Part shown: one piece after another, positions 22,535-32,994 of the stretch
Layout of the letters: every line of letters starts with the position of its first letter
Position numbering within the stretch: position 1 is the first letter of the stretch
Origin: Adenophora triphylla var. japonica
Lineage: Eukaryota > Streptophyta > Magnoliopsida > Asterales > Campanulaceae
NCBI GenBank assembly: GCA_022495995.1
Contig: JAFEMH010000339.1
Coordinates: 496,001 to 560,000 of the forward strand
Direction of reading: 5' to 3'
Length of the DNA: 64,000 bases
Translations under genes and position numbers: made by a program
The notes under the pieces: model-generated
Told to the model about the DNA's origin: nothing
The model's input: only the letters and a program-made list of their open reading frames with translations
The model's database searches: none

Positions 22535-23529
22535 TAATGGAATCTGTAAACGTATCGTTCTTTGAGAATATATTCCTGTGTAAGTCAAGAAATGAGGCAA
22601 GCTCATCGACTAGGGTAATTGATTCAATAGAAGACGAACACGTTCAAGATAAAAGTGAATAAGAAGAGGTGGAACCTCGACGGAGCAAAAGAGCTAGGAC
22701 TGAAAAATCCTATGGTCCGGACTTTCTAACCTATATGGTAGAAACTGAACCACAAAGTTACAAAGAAGCTGTTAGCTCTTTGGAAGGACATTTGTGGAAG
22801 GAAGAAATTAAAAGTGAAATTGATTTCATTTTGCAAAATCACACATGAGAATTAGTGGACCTTCCTCCGGGAAGCAAACCACTAGGATATAAGTGGATTT
22901 TCAAAAGAAAAATGAAGACGGACAGAACAATTGATAAATATAAGGCCCAACTTGTAATTAAAGGTTACAGACAAAAAGAAGGCCTAGACTATTTTGACAC
23001 GTATTCTCCAGTCACAAGAATAACGTCAATAAGAGTTGTACTTGCAATTGCCGCATTGAGAAATCTTGAAATACATCAAATGGATGTAAAAACAGCCTTT
23101 CTAAATGGAGATTTAGAAGAGGAGATTTACATGGAACAACCCGAGAGGTTTGTTGCGCGTGGACAAGAAAAGAAGGTGTACAAATTAGTAAAGTCATTAT
23201 ATGGCTTGAAACAACCACCAAAACAGTGGCATCAAAAATTTGAAAATGCTATGATGCAAAAAGGATTTAAAATAAATGAGTGTGACAAATGTGTCTATAC
23301 TAAAACCACGGAAAATGGCTATGTCATTTTGTGTCTTTATGTAGACGACATGCTTATCATAGGGAGTTGTGATAAGATGATCAAATCCACAAAAGACATG
23401 TTGAATTCGAAATTTGACATGAAAGATATGGGACTTGCGGACGTAATCCTTGGAGTAAAAATTTCTAGAATATCCAATGGACTTGTACTAAGTCATTCTC
23501 ATTATGTGGATAAAGTTATTGAGAAATAT
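22535..23529 (+). pseudogene. Copia C reverse transcriptase
   Basis: One frame with stops at 22660 (TAA) and 22846 (TGA, Trp expected) leads into a well-preserved RT: KPLGYKWIFKRK, DYFDTYSPVTR, HQMDVKTAFLNG, SLYGLKQPPKQWH and an intact catalytic YVDD at 23338-23349. It ends at DKVIEKY, cut by the solo LTR. Of the two copia elements this one keeps its polymerase active site. Confidence 0.9.
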
Positions 23530-24399
23530 TGGGGGGCCTCCCAAACCCCGGGACCTATAAACTCGTGCCCCAGCTGGAGGGTCCCCAAACCACCTCCTAA
23601 AAATTTTAAAACTTTTTGTTTAAATAATTTGAAATTCGAATAACTTTTGAAAACAAAACGACATGACCTTTCTACTAGGAGATGATATCAACCTGCTTTA
23701 AACCAACCAATAACCTGTTTTAAAATACAACACGACAACCTGAAAATACTTATAAAAATTTTATATACAACTTTTACCCAAGAAGAACAACAACAACCAA
23801 ATCCCAACTCATAAACACTGATCATACCCTAACAACCCAAAAGACGATCCAAACTCCTCCGCGGCCTCACCGGTCTGGTCTACCTGTCTCAGCTAAAACT
23901 AAAAAAATTAAAGGGAGAAGGGGTGAGAAATAATCTCAGTAAGTTATTATGCATACAGCAATATGCCATATAAGATGCAACACATGAACAAGTGGCACAA
24001 TATCACATTTGGAAAGCAGTAAACACCTTACATTACCTGACCTTACCTTTTCCCGTCTGAACAATAAGTCGTACTACATGGGAATATCATCCTCTTTATT
24101 TGAGAACTGCTTAGGCATATTCACGCCTTACAAGACCCATTTTTCAGGGAACCATGTAAGGTATCAGTATCCTATGAACTACTTAGGCATATCCATAGTA
24201 ACTGAGCCCCAAACTGTGGCCACAATGGGGTGGAAAAGGACACAGGTATAATGAAAGCCGAGCACCTTATGTTACAACTTCTCATAAGTGGTCGTATTTC
24301 ATTATACCCCCGAAATATCAGCTGATATTGATCACAGATCACATTCACATCCAAGCACATAACAGTTACTTGAAGTCAAATCCACACATTGGGATAACA

Positions 24400-24640
24400 A
24401 TATATAACATGGTACAATTACTCATGTCTAACCACATATAACATGGTACAACTACTCATGTTTAACCACATATAACATGGTACAACTACTCATGTTTATC
24501 AACATATAACATGGTACAATTACTCATGTTTAACCACATATAACATGGTACAACTACTCATGTTTATCAACATATAACATGGTACAATTACTCATGTTTA
24601 ACCACATATAACATGGTACAAGTACTCATGTTTATCAACA
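24400..24640. repeat. 34-bp tandem repeat in the solo LTR
   Basis: About seven copies of a 34-bp unit with the core ACATATAACATGGTACAA followed by CTACTCATG. Two variants alternate (TTTAACC and TTTATCA), which suggests expansion of a two-unit block. Confidence 0.9.
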
Positions 24641-24642
24641 TA

Positions 24643-24886
24643 CTCCCTCCGTCCCACAAATATACAAAAAAAATTCCCTTTTGGGCGTCCCACAATAATC
24701 TATACTTTTCCAAAATGGAAATGGGACCCACTTCTCTCTACTCACAACACTTTTTAAATTTACTATTCTCTCCACTCATTCTCTCTCCTATTTTACTTTT
24801 ACACTCACAACACATTACCTTTATCACTTTTTACCTTAATCTCCGTCCCGGGCCAAAAAGTCTATACAATTATGGGACGGAGGGAG
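24643..24886. mobile_element. Stowaway MITE nested in the solo LTR
   Basis: CTCCCTCCGTCCC and GGGACGGAGGGAG terminal repeats are flanked by TA (24641-24642, 24887-24888). It is 244 bp. It is the fourth nesting level: MITE in solo LTR in copia in repeat X. Confidence 0.93.
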
Positions 24887-27047
24887 TATAGTGTAACATA
24901 TATATAAACACTATTGAGTCATAATAATCCATCACATGGTATGCATACACATGCTAAATCCAATGATATTATGACACATATAACTTAACATCATAGAATA
25001 GCAACAATTCACTAACAGGGTCTTACTACTCCTGTTCAAACCAATAACGCAGTACCACATTTATTTCATGCACTAAATAAACCAGTATACATGAATAAGT
25101 GATTACAAATAGCCCAATGTAAATCAAGTAGGCCCTAGATATCCCTGTCCTACCATTGAACACTTTTTATAAAGTTTACATAATCATTTACCAAGTTTTA
25201 TTACTTTGGTTACGTTTTAAATCAAGTCTTTCAACCATTTTCAAAGCAAGATTTAAGGACTTTCCCAATATCATTTTGGTCTATTTAAAACGCCATTGTA
25301 GAGTACTAATGTTACTCTAGGATTATAGTTAAGGAAGGACCAAATTCGAACTAGATTGCTTAGGTTCCAAGTTGTTTGAAATTTATACCCCAAACCAGTC
25401 ATGGGCACGACTCGTGCTCCAGGGTACGAGTCGTGCCAAACCCCTGCACGACTGCCCAAATTCTCACGACTGTGTATCACGACTCCAAGCTGAGGGTCAC
25501 GACTCGTGCTCCAGGGCACGAGTCATGCCCAACACCAGAAGTGTTGCTGATGTTCAACATCAGCTCCCAATCAAAGCCAAAACCCATTTTTCCTTACTAA
25601 GCTATGCCCAAACAAACCAAAATCAGTACCCATACCACTTATAAACCACAACCGTACTCTATAACATATCTCCCATCTCATTCTAATATCACACCCAACC
25701 AAGTTTCCTCTTTACCTACTCATCCACTACCAACTATTTCCCATTCATTTTCAAGCCATGTGATCCCACATATTCCCATAACATTTAAAACACATTGTAA
25801 CACCATTGAGCTTCATGTGATCATTTCAACTTAACTAAAATGGTTCTAGAAATCCCAGCAGCCATTAAAACACAACGTCACCAATTCCAACCCAATTCCT
25901 AAGGCCATGACATCTGAAGTTCTAATTCCACCCAACTCATTTTCTTTTATTTTTAAACATCCAAGTATATGTTCCAACATTTATAGAGTTCATTTATAAC
26001 ACATAATTTCAAGTTTTATATGAAATCTTTCCGGTTTGTTTTCAAAGCCATTTCAAGGGACGACTAATCCTTAAATTAAACAACCATATATCTCACCTAA
26101 ATTCTTTTCATTTCCCAGTCAAATAAAATGATCCAACACTACCATATTCATTTCAACCCAAACTTCTCTTGTTATTTTCCTAGTCATAAAAATTGACGAA
26201 AATCCCAACAATCATATATACAACATGATAACACTATATATAATGATACTTTCTTATTTCCAAGCCAATCTTATCCTAATCAATCAACCAATCAATTTTC
26301 CTTTTTATTCCTACAACCCAAATAAATTCAAAATTTACCAAAAGCCAAACATATATTGATCCCATAATATCAAATATCATTTAAACACGAAATATCATCA
26401 TTTATCTTAATATGAGCAGTTATTTGAAAGGAATCATAATAACTTATCCAAAAATATGCCGAAATAAAAAGACGATCTGATCGGCTCTAAATGTTCTACT
26501 CGGCTCCCCGATCGCTTTGCCGCAGTCAGAATTAAAAACGGAACAACGGTTAATTTTTAGGGATTTTTGGAAGATAAAGAAATTATAATGTTATAAAAGA
26601 AATACTTACCTTTCTCTTTCTCTTTCCCTCAGCTGGCTACTGATTTTTTTTCCATGGAGTAGAATTATGTGGAAGATTGAAGAAGGAAGTAATATATATA
26701 TAAATCAATGTTACAATTTAGCCCTCCATGATTTAAGTTATTTCAAACGAACTATCTTAAATTTCCAATTACACCTAGGCCCCCTCAAACTTTTGTAAAG
26801 CCTTTTTATTTATATTTTCAATATTATAACTTTACTACAAAATCCCTATTTATTCCATTTAGACATTAAATAATTAAAATTGATTTCTTAGCATCACTAA
26901 AATGTCAAATCAATTATTAAAATATTAAAACTAACACATAAAAATCTCAATTATTATGAAATGCATAAAATAAAATGCTACTCACCCCACTCACCGTGCT
27001 CAACACGTGACCAAAATGGGGCCTAGGTTTAGGGTCGTGACAAATAT

Positions 27048-27794
27048 AGCAAGGATGACAATGGAATAACGAGTACTCCAATTGACCCTATTCTTCATCT
27101 ATCAAAGAATAGAGATGAACCGGTGTCTCAATTAGAGTATTCGAGAATCATCGAAAGTCTAATGTACTTGATGAGTTGTACTAGGCCGGATATTGCTTAT
27201 ACCGTTAGCAAGTTAAGCCGGTATACAAGTAATTCTGGAAAAAATCATTGGAAGGGTATAGTAAGAGTATTAAGGTACTTAAGATATACTCGTGATTTTG
27301 GATTACATTACACTAGACATCCAGCGGCGATAGAAGGATATAGTGATGCTAATTGGATATCAGATATCAAAGACTCAAGGTCTACAAGTGGATATTTATT
27401 CACATTAGCAGGTGCAGCTATATCATGGAAATCTTCTAAGCAAACTGTTATAGCCAGATCAACCATGGAATCTGAGTTTATAGCACTAAATAAATGTGGT
27501 GAAGAAGCCGAATGGCTACGCCAATTTCTAGAAGATATTTCAAGATGGGAAAAGCCCGTGCCCGTAATTAGTATACATTGTGATAGCCAATCTGCGATTG
27601 GTAGGGCACAAAGTCATATGTATAATGGTAAGTCTAGACATATACGTCGAAGACATAATACCATTAAACATCTACTTGCAACTGGCATCATATCTATTGA
27701 CTATGTAAGGTCAAAAGATAATTTGGCGGATCCGCTAACTAAAGGGTTAAGTAAAGAGATATTTGACATTGGGAATGGGATTAAAGCCTCTTGA
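27048..27794 (+). pseudogene. Copia C RNase H and pol end
   Basis: The frame resumes after the solo [28 protein letters not shown] split over 27126-27200, GYSDANW (RNase H Asp), [27 protein letters not shown] and the terminal [13 protein letters not shown]. It ends at a TGA at 27792-27794. No stop is seen in this segment. Confidence 0.9.
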
Positions 27795-28337
27795 GAAGTT
27801 AAAAACAGCGGAAAACCAAACCTAGCTGACTGGAGATCCCAAGATCTAGGTTCAAATGGACAACCTAACTGTTAAAAGACTTGTAGCGTCACTGTGGGGG
27901 TCAACCCTATACTCATTCCTTAAAGTGACATCCCGAGATGAATGAGGTTAAGCCTATGGCTTTTAATGATTCTTATGTGCAGTAAAATGGATTACTTAAA
28001 AGAATCACCTATGTGAGAAAGAAGTAGAGGCCGCTTCGAGGAGAATTGTGTGAGGCTCAATTCTTAGACCTTCTCACAGAACCAGGTATTGCGATCCAGG
28101 GCCATTAATGGATACAGCTATCAGAGCTGAATTGTGCTAGGGAGATACCTGTGTAAAGTATATGATCGGCTACACAAAAAGCTAGCAGTTCAAGGACATC
28201 GCGTCTACTGATTAGCGAGTAGAGTAAATATGCTTTTATAAGGGAAGGTTCAAAGGGCAAACCTCTACCTATCCTATGCAGGTTTTAGACTGCCGAACTT
28301 TATCACCTATCCTCATGAATTTTCTTCATGTGGGGAT
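27795..28337 (+). other. Copia C 3' untranslated region
   Basis: Non-coding sequence between pol and the 3' LTR, ending in a GTGGGGAT polypurine tract. It is longer than usual for copia elements. I find no extra gene in it on either strand. Confidence 0.65.
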
Positions 28338-29803
28338 TGTTGGAAAAATAGTGTGTTTTGAAGGAAATTAATGGTTATTTCCTAAAGGGTAATTTTGTCA
28401 AATTACTTAATTGTGAATGTGTTTGTGTTCTACTCCATGAGAACAAGAAATCAAATATTTATTTGTCCAAAATGGGTTTTGGATGAATTAAATATGAATG
28501 CTCAAAGTATGTGGCCCACCTTTTGCTAATAATTTGAATTTTATAAATCAAAAATGCCTTTGACTTTGACTGATATGCTCGGCCGAGCAGAGTGATTGAC
28601 TCGCCCGAGCATAGCATGGCAGACTGATAAAGTTTCTGAAAAGTCATGCTCAGCCGAGGCATATGCCCTGCTCGGTAGAGCAGATCCTGTGCAAAAGTTT
28701 CTGGACAACCTTGCTCGGCCGAGCAAGGCACATGACTCGGTCGATCAGATCCTGAGCATTTATGACTGGTTGATTTCCAAAGTGTAACAGCTATGGAAAT
28801 GAATATCAAAACTGAAAATGGGGTTATTTCCTAAAGGGTAATTTTGTCAAATTACTTAATTGTGAATGTGTTTGAGTTCTACTCCATGAGAACAAGAAAT
28901 CAAATATTTTTTTGTCCAAAATGGGTTTTGGATGAATTAAATATATATGAATGCTCAAAGTATGTGGCCCACCTTTTGCTAATAATTTTGATTTTGTAAA
29001 TCAAAAATGCCTTTGACTTTGACTGATATGCTCGGCCGAGCAAAGTGATTGACTCGCCCGATCATAGCATGGCAGAATGACAAAGTTTCTGGAAAGTCAT
29101 GCTCGGCCGAGGCATATGCCTTGCTCGGCCGAGCAGATCCTGGGCAAAAGTTTTTGGACAGCCTTGCTCGGCCGATCAAGGCACATGACTCGGTTGAGCA
29201 GATCCTGACCGTTTATGACTGGTTGATTTCCAAAGTGTAACAGCCATGGAAATGAATATCAAAACTGAAAATGGGTTAATAGTTTCAGTTTAATGGAGGT
29301 TAATTTTGGATTAATTGTGATTAATATCAAATTAAATCCAAAATATTCATTTTGATTCCTAAGGCTTTATAATGGAGATTTTGACAAAGGTTGTCAATAA
29401 CTTTTGAAGAACTTTTTGAATGCTTTGAGAGAAAAACACATAGAGAATAACAACTTGATTTCTGCAATCCTCTTCCATATTCTCTTGGTGAATATTGCTA
29501 TTTCTTTCTTCGGCCTCCTAGCTTGCATTGTAACATCAAGAGGTGATCTAGTCCAAGCTCGATTCAGCTCGCCGGGAACTTTAGGTGCAAAGTGCCCCCG
29601 ATCCGTACGTTCTTTTCTGGGAAACAAGCGTCCCAAGCAAACTCAAGCACACTCGGTGAGGGGACAAATATGTCTTAAGGAGACAGTGGTTTTCATTAGG
29701 CTCGTGCATCAACTTCAACAACTTATCCTTTGTATTTTTAGTTTATTGTTAATTGTATTTTATTTACGATTTCTGTAATTGTTTCCTCGGCACCCTTGTA
29801 ACA
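28338..29803 (+). repeat. 3' LTR of copia C with internal tandem duplication
   Basis: The LTR is 1466 bp against 1016 in the 5' LTR. The difference is a tandem copy: TTATTTCCTAAAGGG starts at 28375 and again at 28824, so about 449 bp are present twice. A perfect 20-bp palindrome CCTTGCTCGGCCGAGCAAGG lies at 28709-28728. Confidence 0.92.
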
Positions 29804-29839
29804 CTCATATGTTGGTCGCCGGAGTTTGTCGCCATAGTT

Positions 29840-32069
29840 TGTGACGACCCCAACCCTAGGCACTAATTTTAAATATCATATTATGTGCTTTTAATATTTA
29901 TGTTAACTTTATGTGTTCATTTATGTCTTTAAATTCTTATTTTAAGATAAATTGGGTGAGAAGTAAATTTAGAATCTTTTAAGAGTTCATTAGAAATTTA
30001 AATAAAGAAACTTGGGAGAAAATAAAAATAGAAAATAGATAAATAGTAAGAGGAGGTTAAAATGGGTAGAATAAATAATTAGAGGGAAGGGTTAATTTTA
30101 ATTGGTGAAAGCCTTTAGATATTTTGCAAGGGGGGGGGGCAAAAGCTTGTTTCTCCTAATCATTCCAAGTGTCACTCTCCTCCTTCCTCCTTACTTCTTC
30201 CTCCTTACTCCCTCATTAGTCTTACTTCCTTCCCCTAGCAACCTCCATGGAAAGCCTCCATTGAAGCCTCCCCTTCCAAGACCTAGCAAGCTCATTTCTC
30301 AACCATTTTCAAATCCAAGAGCACTTTTGAGGTTGGGACAACTAGAGGAATCAATCAAGCTAAGAAGATCAACCTTTCATTCTAAAAACCTAAGGTGAGT
30401 TGTTATGATTTCCCTTCTTATAAATGTTCATAAATTCTTAAATGTTGTTCTTGTTATATTGATGGGTGTTTCATGCTTTGGGAACCTTATGGGAGTTGAA
30501 TGATTGGTAAATGGAATATGTTGAAGTTAATGTTCATGGAAGATAATCTAGAGGGTATGAAATGGGTGGAATTTGTAGTGATAAATAATCTAGGGGTACA
30601 TTATTTTGGGTTTACATGTTTTATGTTGAACTTGGTAAAGCTAGGGTATCGTTTGGTGTTCTTGGAAATGAGGAAGGTTAAAAGGAAAAGAAAATAGGTA
30701 AAGAAGGGTTTGAAGTTTGGGATTTGCTGGAAGGAGGCTTGGGCGGTCGCCCATGGGGGCTTGAGCGGCCGCCCATGAGTCCAGTAACATCCATTGCCTT
30801 GAAAATCCTCTTGGGCGGTCGCCCAAGAGGTATGAGCGGTTGCCCTTCCCTTTGAAAAATCCTATGAGCGGTCGCCCATGCTGGGGTGTGCGGTCGCCCA
30901 CCTTGGCATGAACTCTGATCCCATTTGAAAACCCACTTGGGCGGTCGCCCAAGTGGTATGGGCGGTCGCCCAAGACCCCAGAACCCAACTTTAAATCTGA
31001 ACCGAATTCTGTTTAGTAAGTTTGTTTGACTACTTATAAATTATGACACCCACTTGGTAAATTGAGCTTGAACTTTCATAGAGGCCTTGTATCGGTGTAT
31101 ATGGAATATGTAAGGTGGGTTAATGATACCTTGTTACCTTACTTGATCTTACATACATTGTTGATGTTGCTTAGTGTATTCATAAATTGTTGCACTTTAA
31201 TATTGATTGGGCATGAGTATATTTTACCATGTGGCTATTGTTTATCCCCTTTGTGGATTATATTTCAAGTAACTATTATGTGCTTGATAATTTTTTAATC
31301 AGCTGATATTGGGGGTATAACATAATACGATCAATTATGGAAGTGTGACCTAATGTGATCGGATTATGTTATATCTGTGACCGTCCCCTCCTGTGGCCAC
31401 AGGATGGGGTTATAGCATCTGTATTGAGCCAAAAGCCTTACAGAGTTGCTACTATCTTATTTGGTTCCCTGAAAAATGGGTTTTATAAGATGTGAGTATT
31501 GCTTAAGCAGCTCACCTAAGATTGGAATATTATATCCAATGTTGTACGACTATTGTTCAGACGGGAAAAGGTAAATCAAGGTAACCTAAAGTGTTTACAG
31601 CTTTTCCAATGTGTTATGTGTTGCATCTTATTTGGCATATTGTTGCATTCATAATAGCTTGCTGAGATTTATTCTCACCCCTCTCCCTTTAATGTTTTAG
31701 ATCCCGAGACAGGCGGACCGGCCAAGTAAGGGCGGAAAGGAGTTTGGAAGTGAGCTTTTGGGTATTGTCGGGGTACGTGTAGGTTGGCGTAGAAAGTGTA
31801 TTTTGTTATAATTCCTTTATGGAGTTTGTAAATATAAACTTTAATTTCTACGTTAGAACCGATATCTTTTGTAACTAAACAGATGAAGGTTTTCAAAGTT
31901 GGTCAACTCCTCCTCCAAAGCGGAGAGGAGTGGAGTTATTTTGAAATGTCAATGTTAATGATGTTTATATTTGAAAGTTAAATCAAGTTTTAAAAGTTTA
32001 GGAATTTTGGGTTTGTTTGAGGACGCTCCAACTCGGGACACGTGTAGGTTCTGGGTCGGGGTCCTCACA
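29840..32069 (+). repeat. 5' LTR of gypsy element
   Basis: It carries a block of near-palindromes built on TTGGGCGGTCGCCCAA. The 24-mers at 30807-30830 and 30933-30956 have 11-bp perfect arms around a GT centre. Further degenerate copies lie between 30738 and 30975. A run of ten G at about 30131 is shortened in the 3' LTR. Confidence 0.93.
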
Positions 32070-32149
32070 GTTGGTATCAGAGCTCAGTTAGAATTCTCGG
32101 GTAGAGTCTAGCTGAGTGAGAGTGTGTGCTAACTGACGTCGAGTGTTTA

Positions 32150-32953
32150 ATGCAGGAGTTTGATTTAATGGCGGGAAATGATGGCGATCAGAATCGGGCC
32201 TTGGGAGATGCTGGTAATCCGAATGTTGAAATGATGGATATGTTCCGAGTGTTTCTTCAGAATATGGCAAATCAGAATCAAGGAAGGGGACAACAACAAG
32301 AAGGCAGACAAGGGCACCATGGTCTAGAGAAATTTGTGAAGATGTCTCCTCCTAGCTTCAACGGAGATCCGGATCCGATGAAGGCTGAGAGATGGCTTGA
32401 GGCTATGAATAAGATTTTCGCGGCTATGGAGAGTTCGGATGTAGAGAAGGTGAGATGCGCCGTTTTCAAGTTGGAAGGACCCGCTGAACACTGGTGGCAG
32501 GTAGTGAAGGATGGTTGGGATCGGGATTTGACACCGCAGACTTGGGAAAATTTCACACGCAAGTTCCGGGATCACTTCGTTCCGATGGTTACTAGGGACA
32601 AGAAGGAGGTTGAGTTTCTGAAACTGGAGCAAGGGACCATGACTATAGCACAATATTCAGCAAAGTTTACGGAGTTAGCCCGATATTGTCCTCATTTGGT
32701 GTCAGATGAGGAGAGGCGGATCTACCGGTTTGTGAAAGGTTTAAGGGTGGAGTTTCGGAAGCAGTTGTTGATGCATGACTTCGCCAACTTCCAAGCGGCC
32801 GTGAATATGGCGTATCGGATTGAGAATGACATAGAAGAGCATCGTGGTAAAAATGAAGGCGGAAACAGAAATAGATTCCAAGGTCAAGGTTCGGGACAAA
32901 ATAGAGCGCAGCCAAGGACATCACTTCGGAAGCAAATCGAGGAGGAAACGTAG
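32150..32953 (+). pseudogene. Gypsy gag
   Basis: The first ATG of the frame is at 32150. The protein has an acidic start, a Gln/Gly-rich linker, KMSPPSFNGDPDPMKAERWL and a retrotransposon gag domain (AEHWWQVVKDGW, WENFTRKFRDHFVP, YSAKFTELARYCP). The frame stops at 32951-32953, before the zinc knuckles. The adjacent frame already reads into the knuckle region ([11 protein letters not shown]), so a one- or two-base indel between about 32880 and 32950 has split an originally continuous gag-pol frame. Confidence 0.88.
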
Positions 32954-32994
32954 CGGCTCCGGCAAATCATTCGACTCCAGGTCAGTTTGGGGCA

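Larger units (their letters stand above)
23530..27042 (-). mobile_element. Antisense gypsy solo LTR (Tekay-like), 3.5 kb
   Basis: It is flanked by the 5-bp duplication AATAT (23525-23529 and 27043-27047). On the minus strand it starts TGTCACGACCCTAAACC and ends CCCCCCA, so it runs TG to CA. Blocks in reverse complement match the LTR of the gypsy element at 29840: GGGGGTATAA, ATCAGCTGATATT, CTGTGGCCAC and TTGTTCAGACGGGAAAAGG. No internal coding region exists, so it is a solo LTR of a related family. Palindromes of the GCACGACTCGTGC type lie at 25405-25417, with variants near 25424 and 25498-25528. It also holds a 34-bp tandem repeat and a MITE. Confidence 0.9.
16600..29803 (+). mobile_element. 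Ty1/copia element C, 13.2 kb, with four nested elements
   Basis: The LTRs start TGTTGGAAAAATAG and end CACCCTTGTAACA (16600-17615 and 28338-29803). The 5-bp target duplication CTCAT lies at 16595-16599 and 29804-29808. Inside are gag, protease, integrase, RT and RNase H in copia order. Nested are a CACTA element (19255-21453), a Stowaway MITE (22130-22532) and an antisense gypsy solo LTR (23530-27042), itself carrying a MITE. I see no clear tRNA-Met primer site after the 5' LTR. Stops, frameshifts and a Thr-to-Ile change in the protease triad make it defective. Confidence 0.93.

Noticed and set aside
24400..24640. Regular 34-bp repeats, CRISPR-like at first glance
   Set aside because: Contiguous tandem repeat without unique spacers inside an LTR of a plant element.
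23864..27042. Possible host gene inside 23.9-27.0 kb
   Set aside because: The whole segment is bounded by AATAT duplications and matches the gypsy LTR in reverse complement; short open frames are not conserved.
30102..30398. 98-residue open frame, repeated at 36895
   Set aside because: It is LTR sequence present in both LTRs, with frame differences between them caused by a G-run length change and no domain.
32072..32083. tRNA gene fragment
   Set aside because: The TGGTATCAGAGC word is the primer-binding site of the gypsy element, complementary to a tRNA 3' end; no cloverleaf is present.
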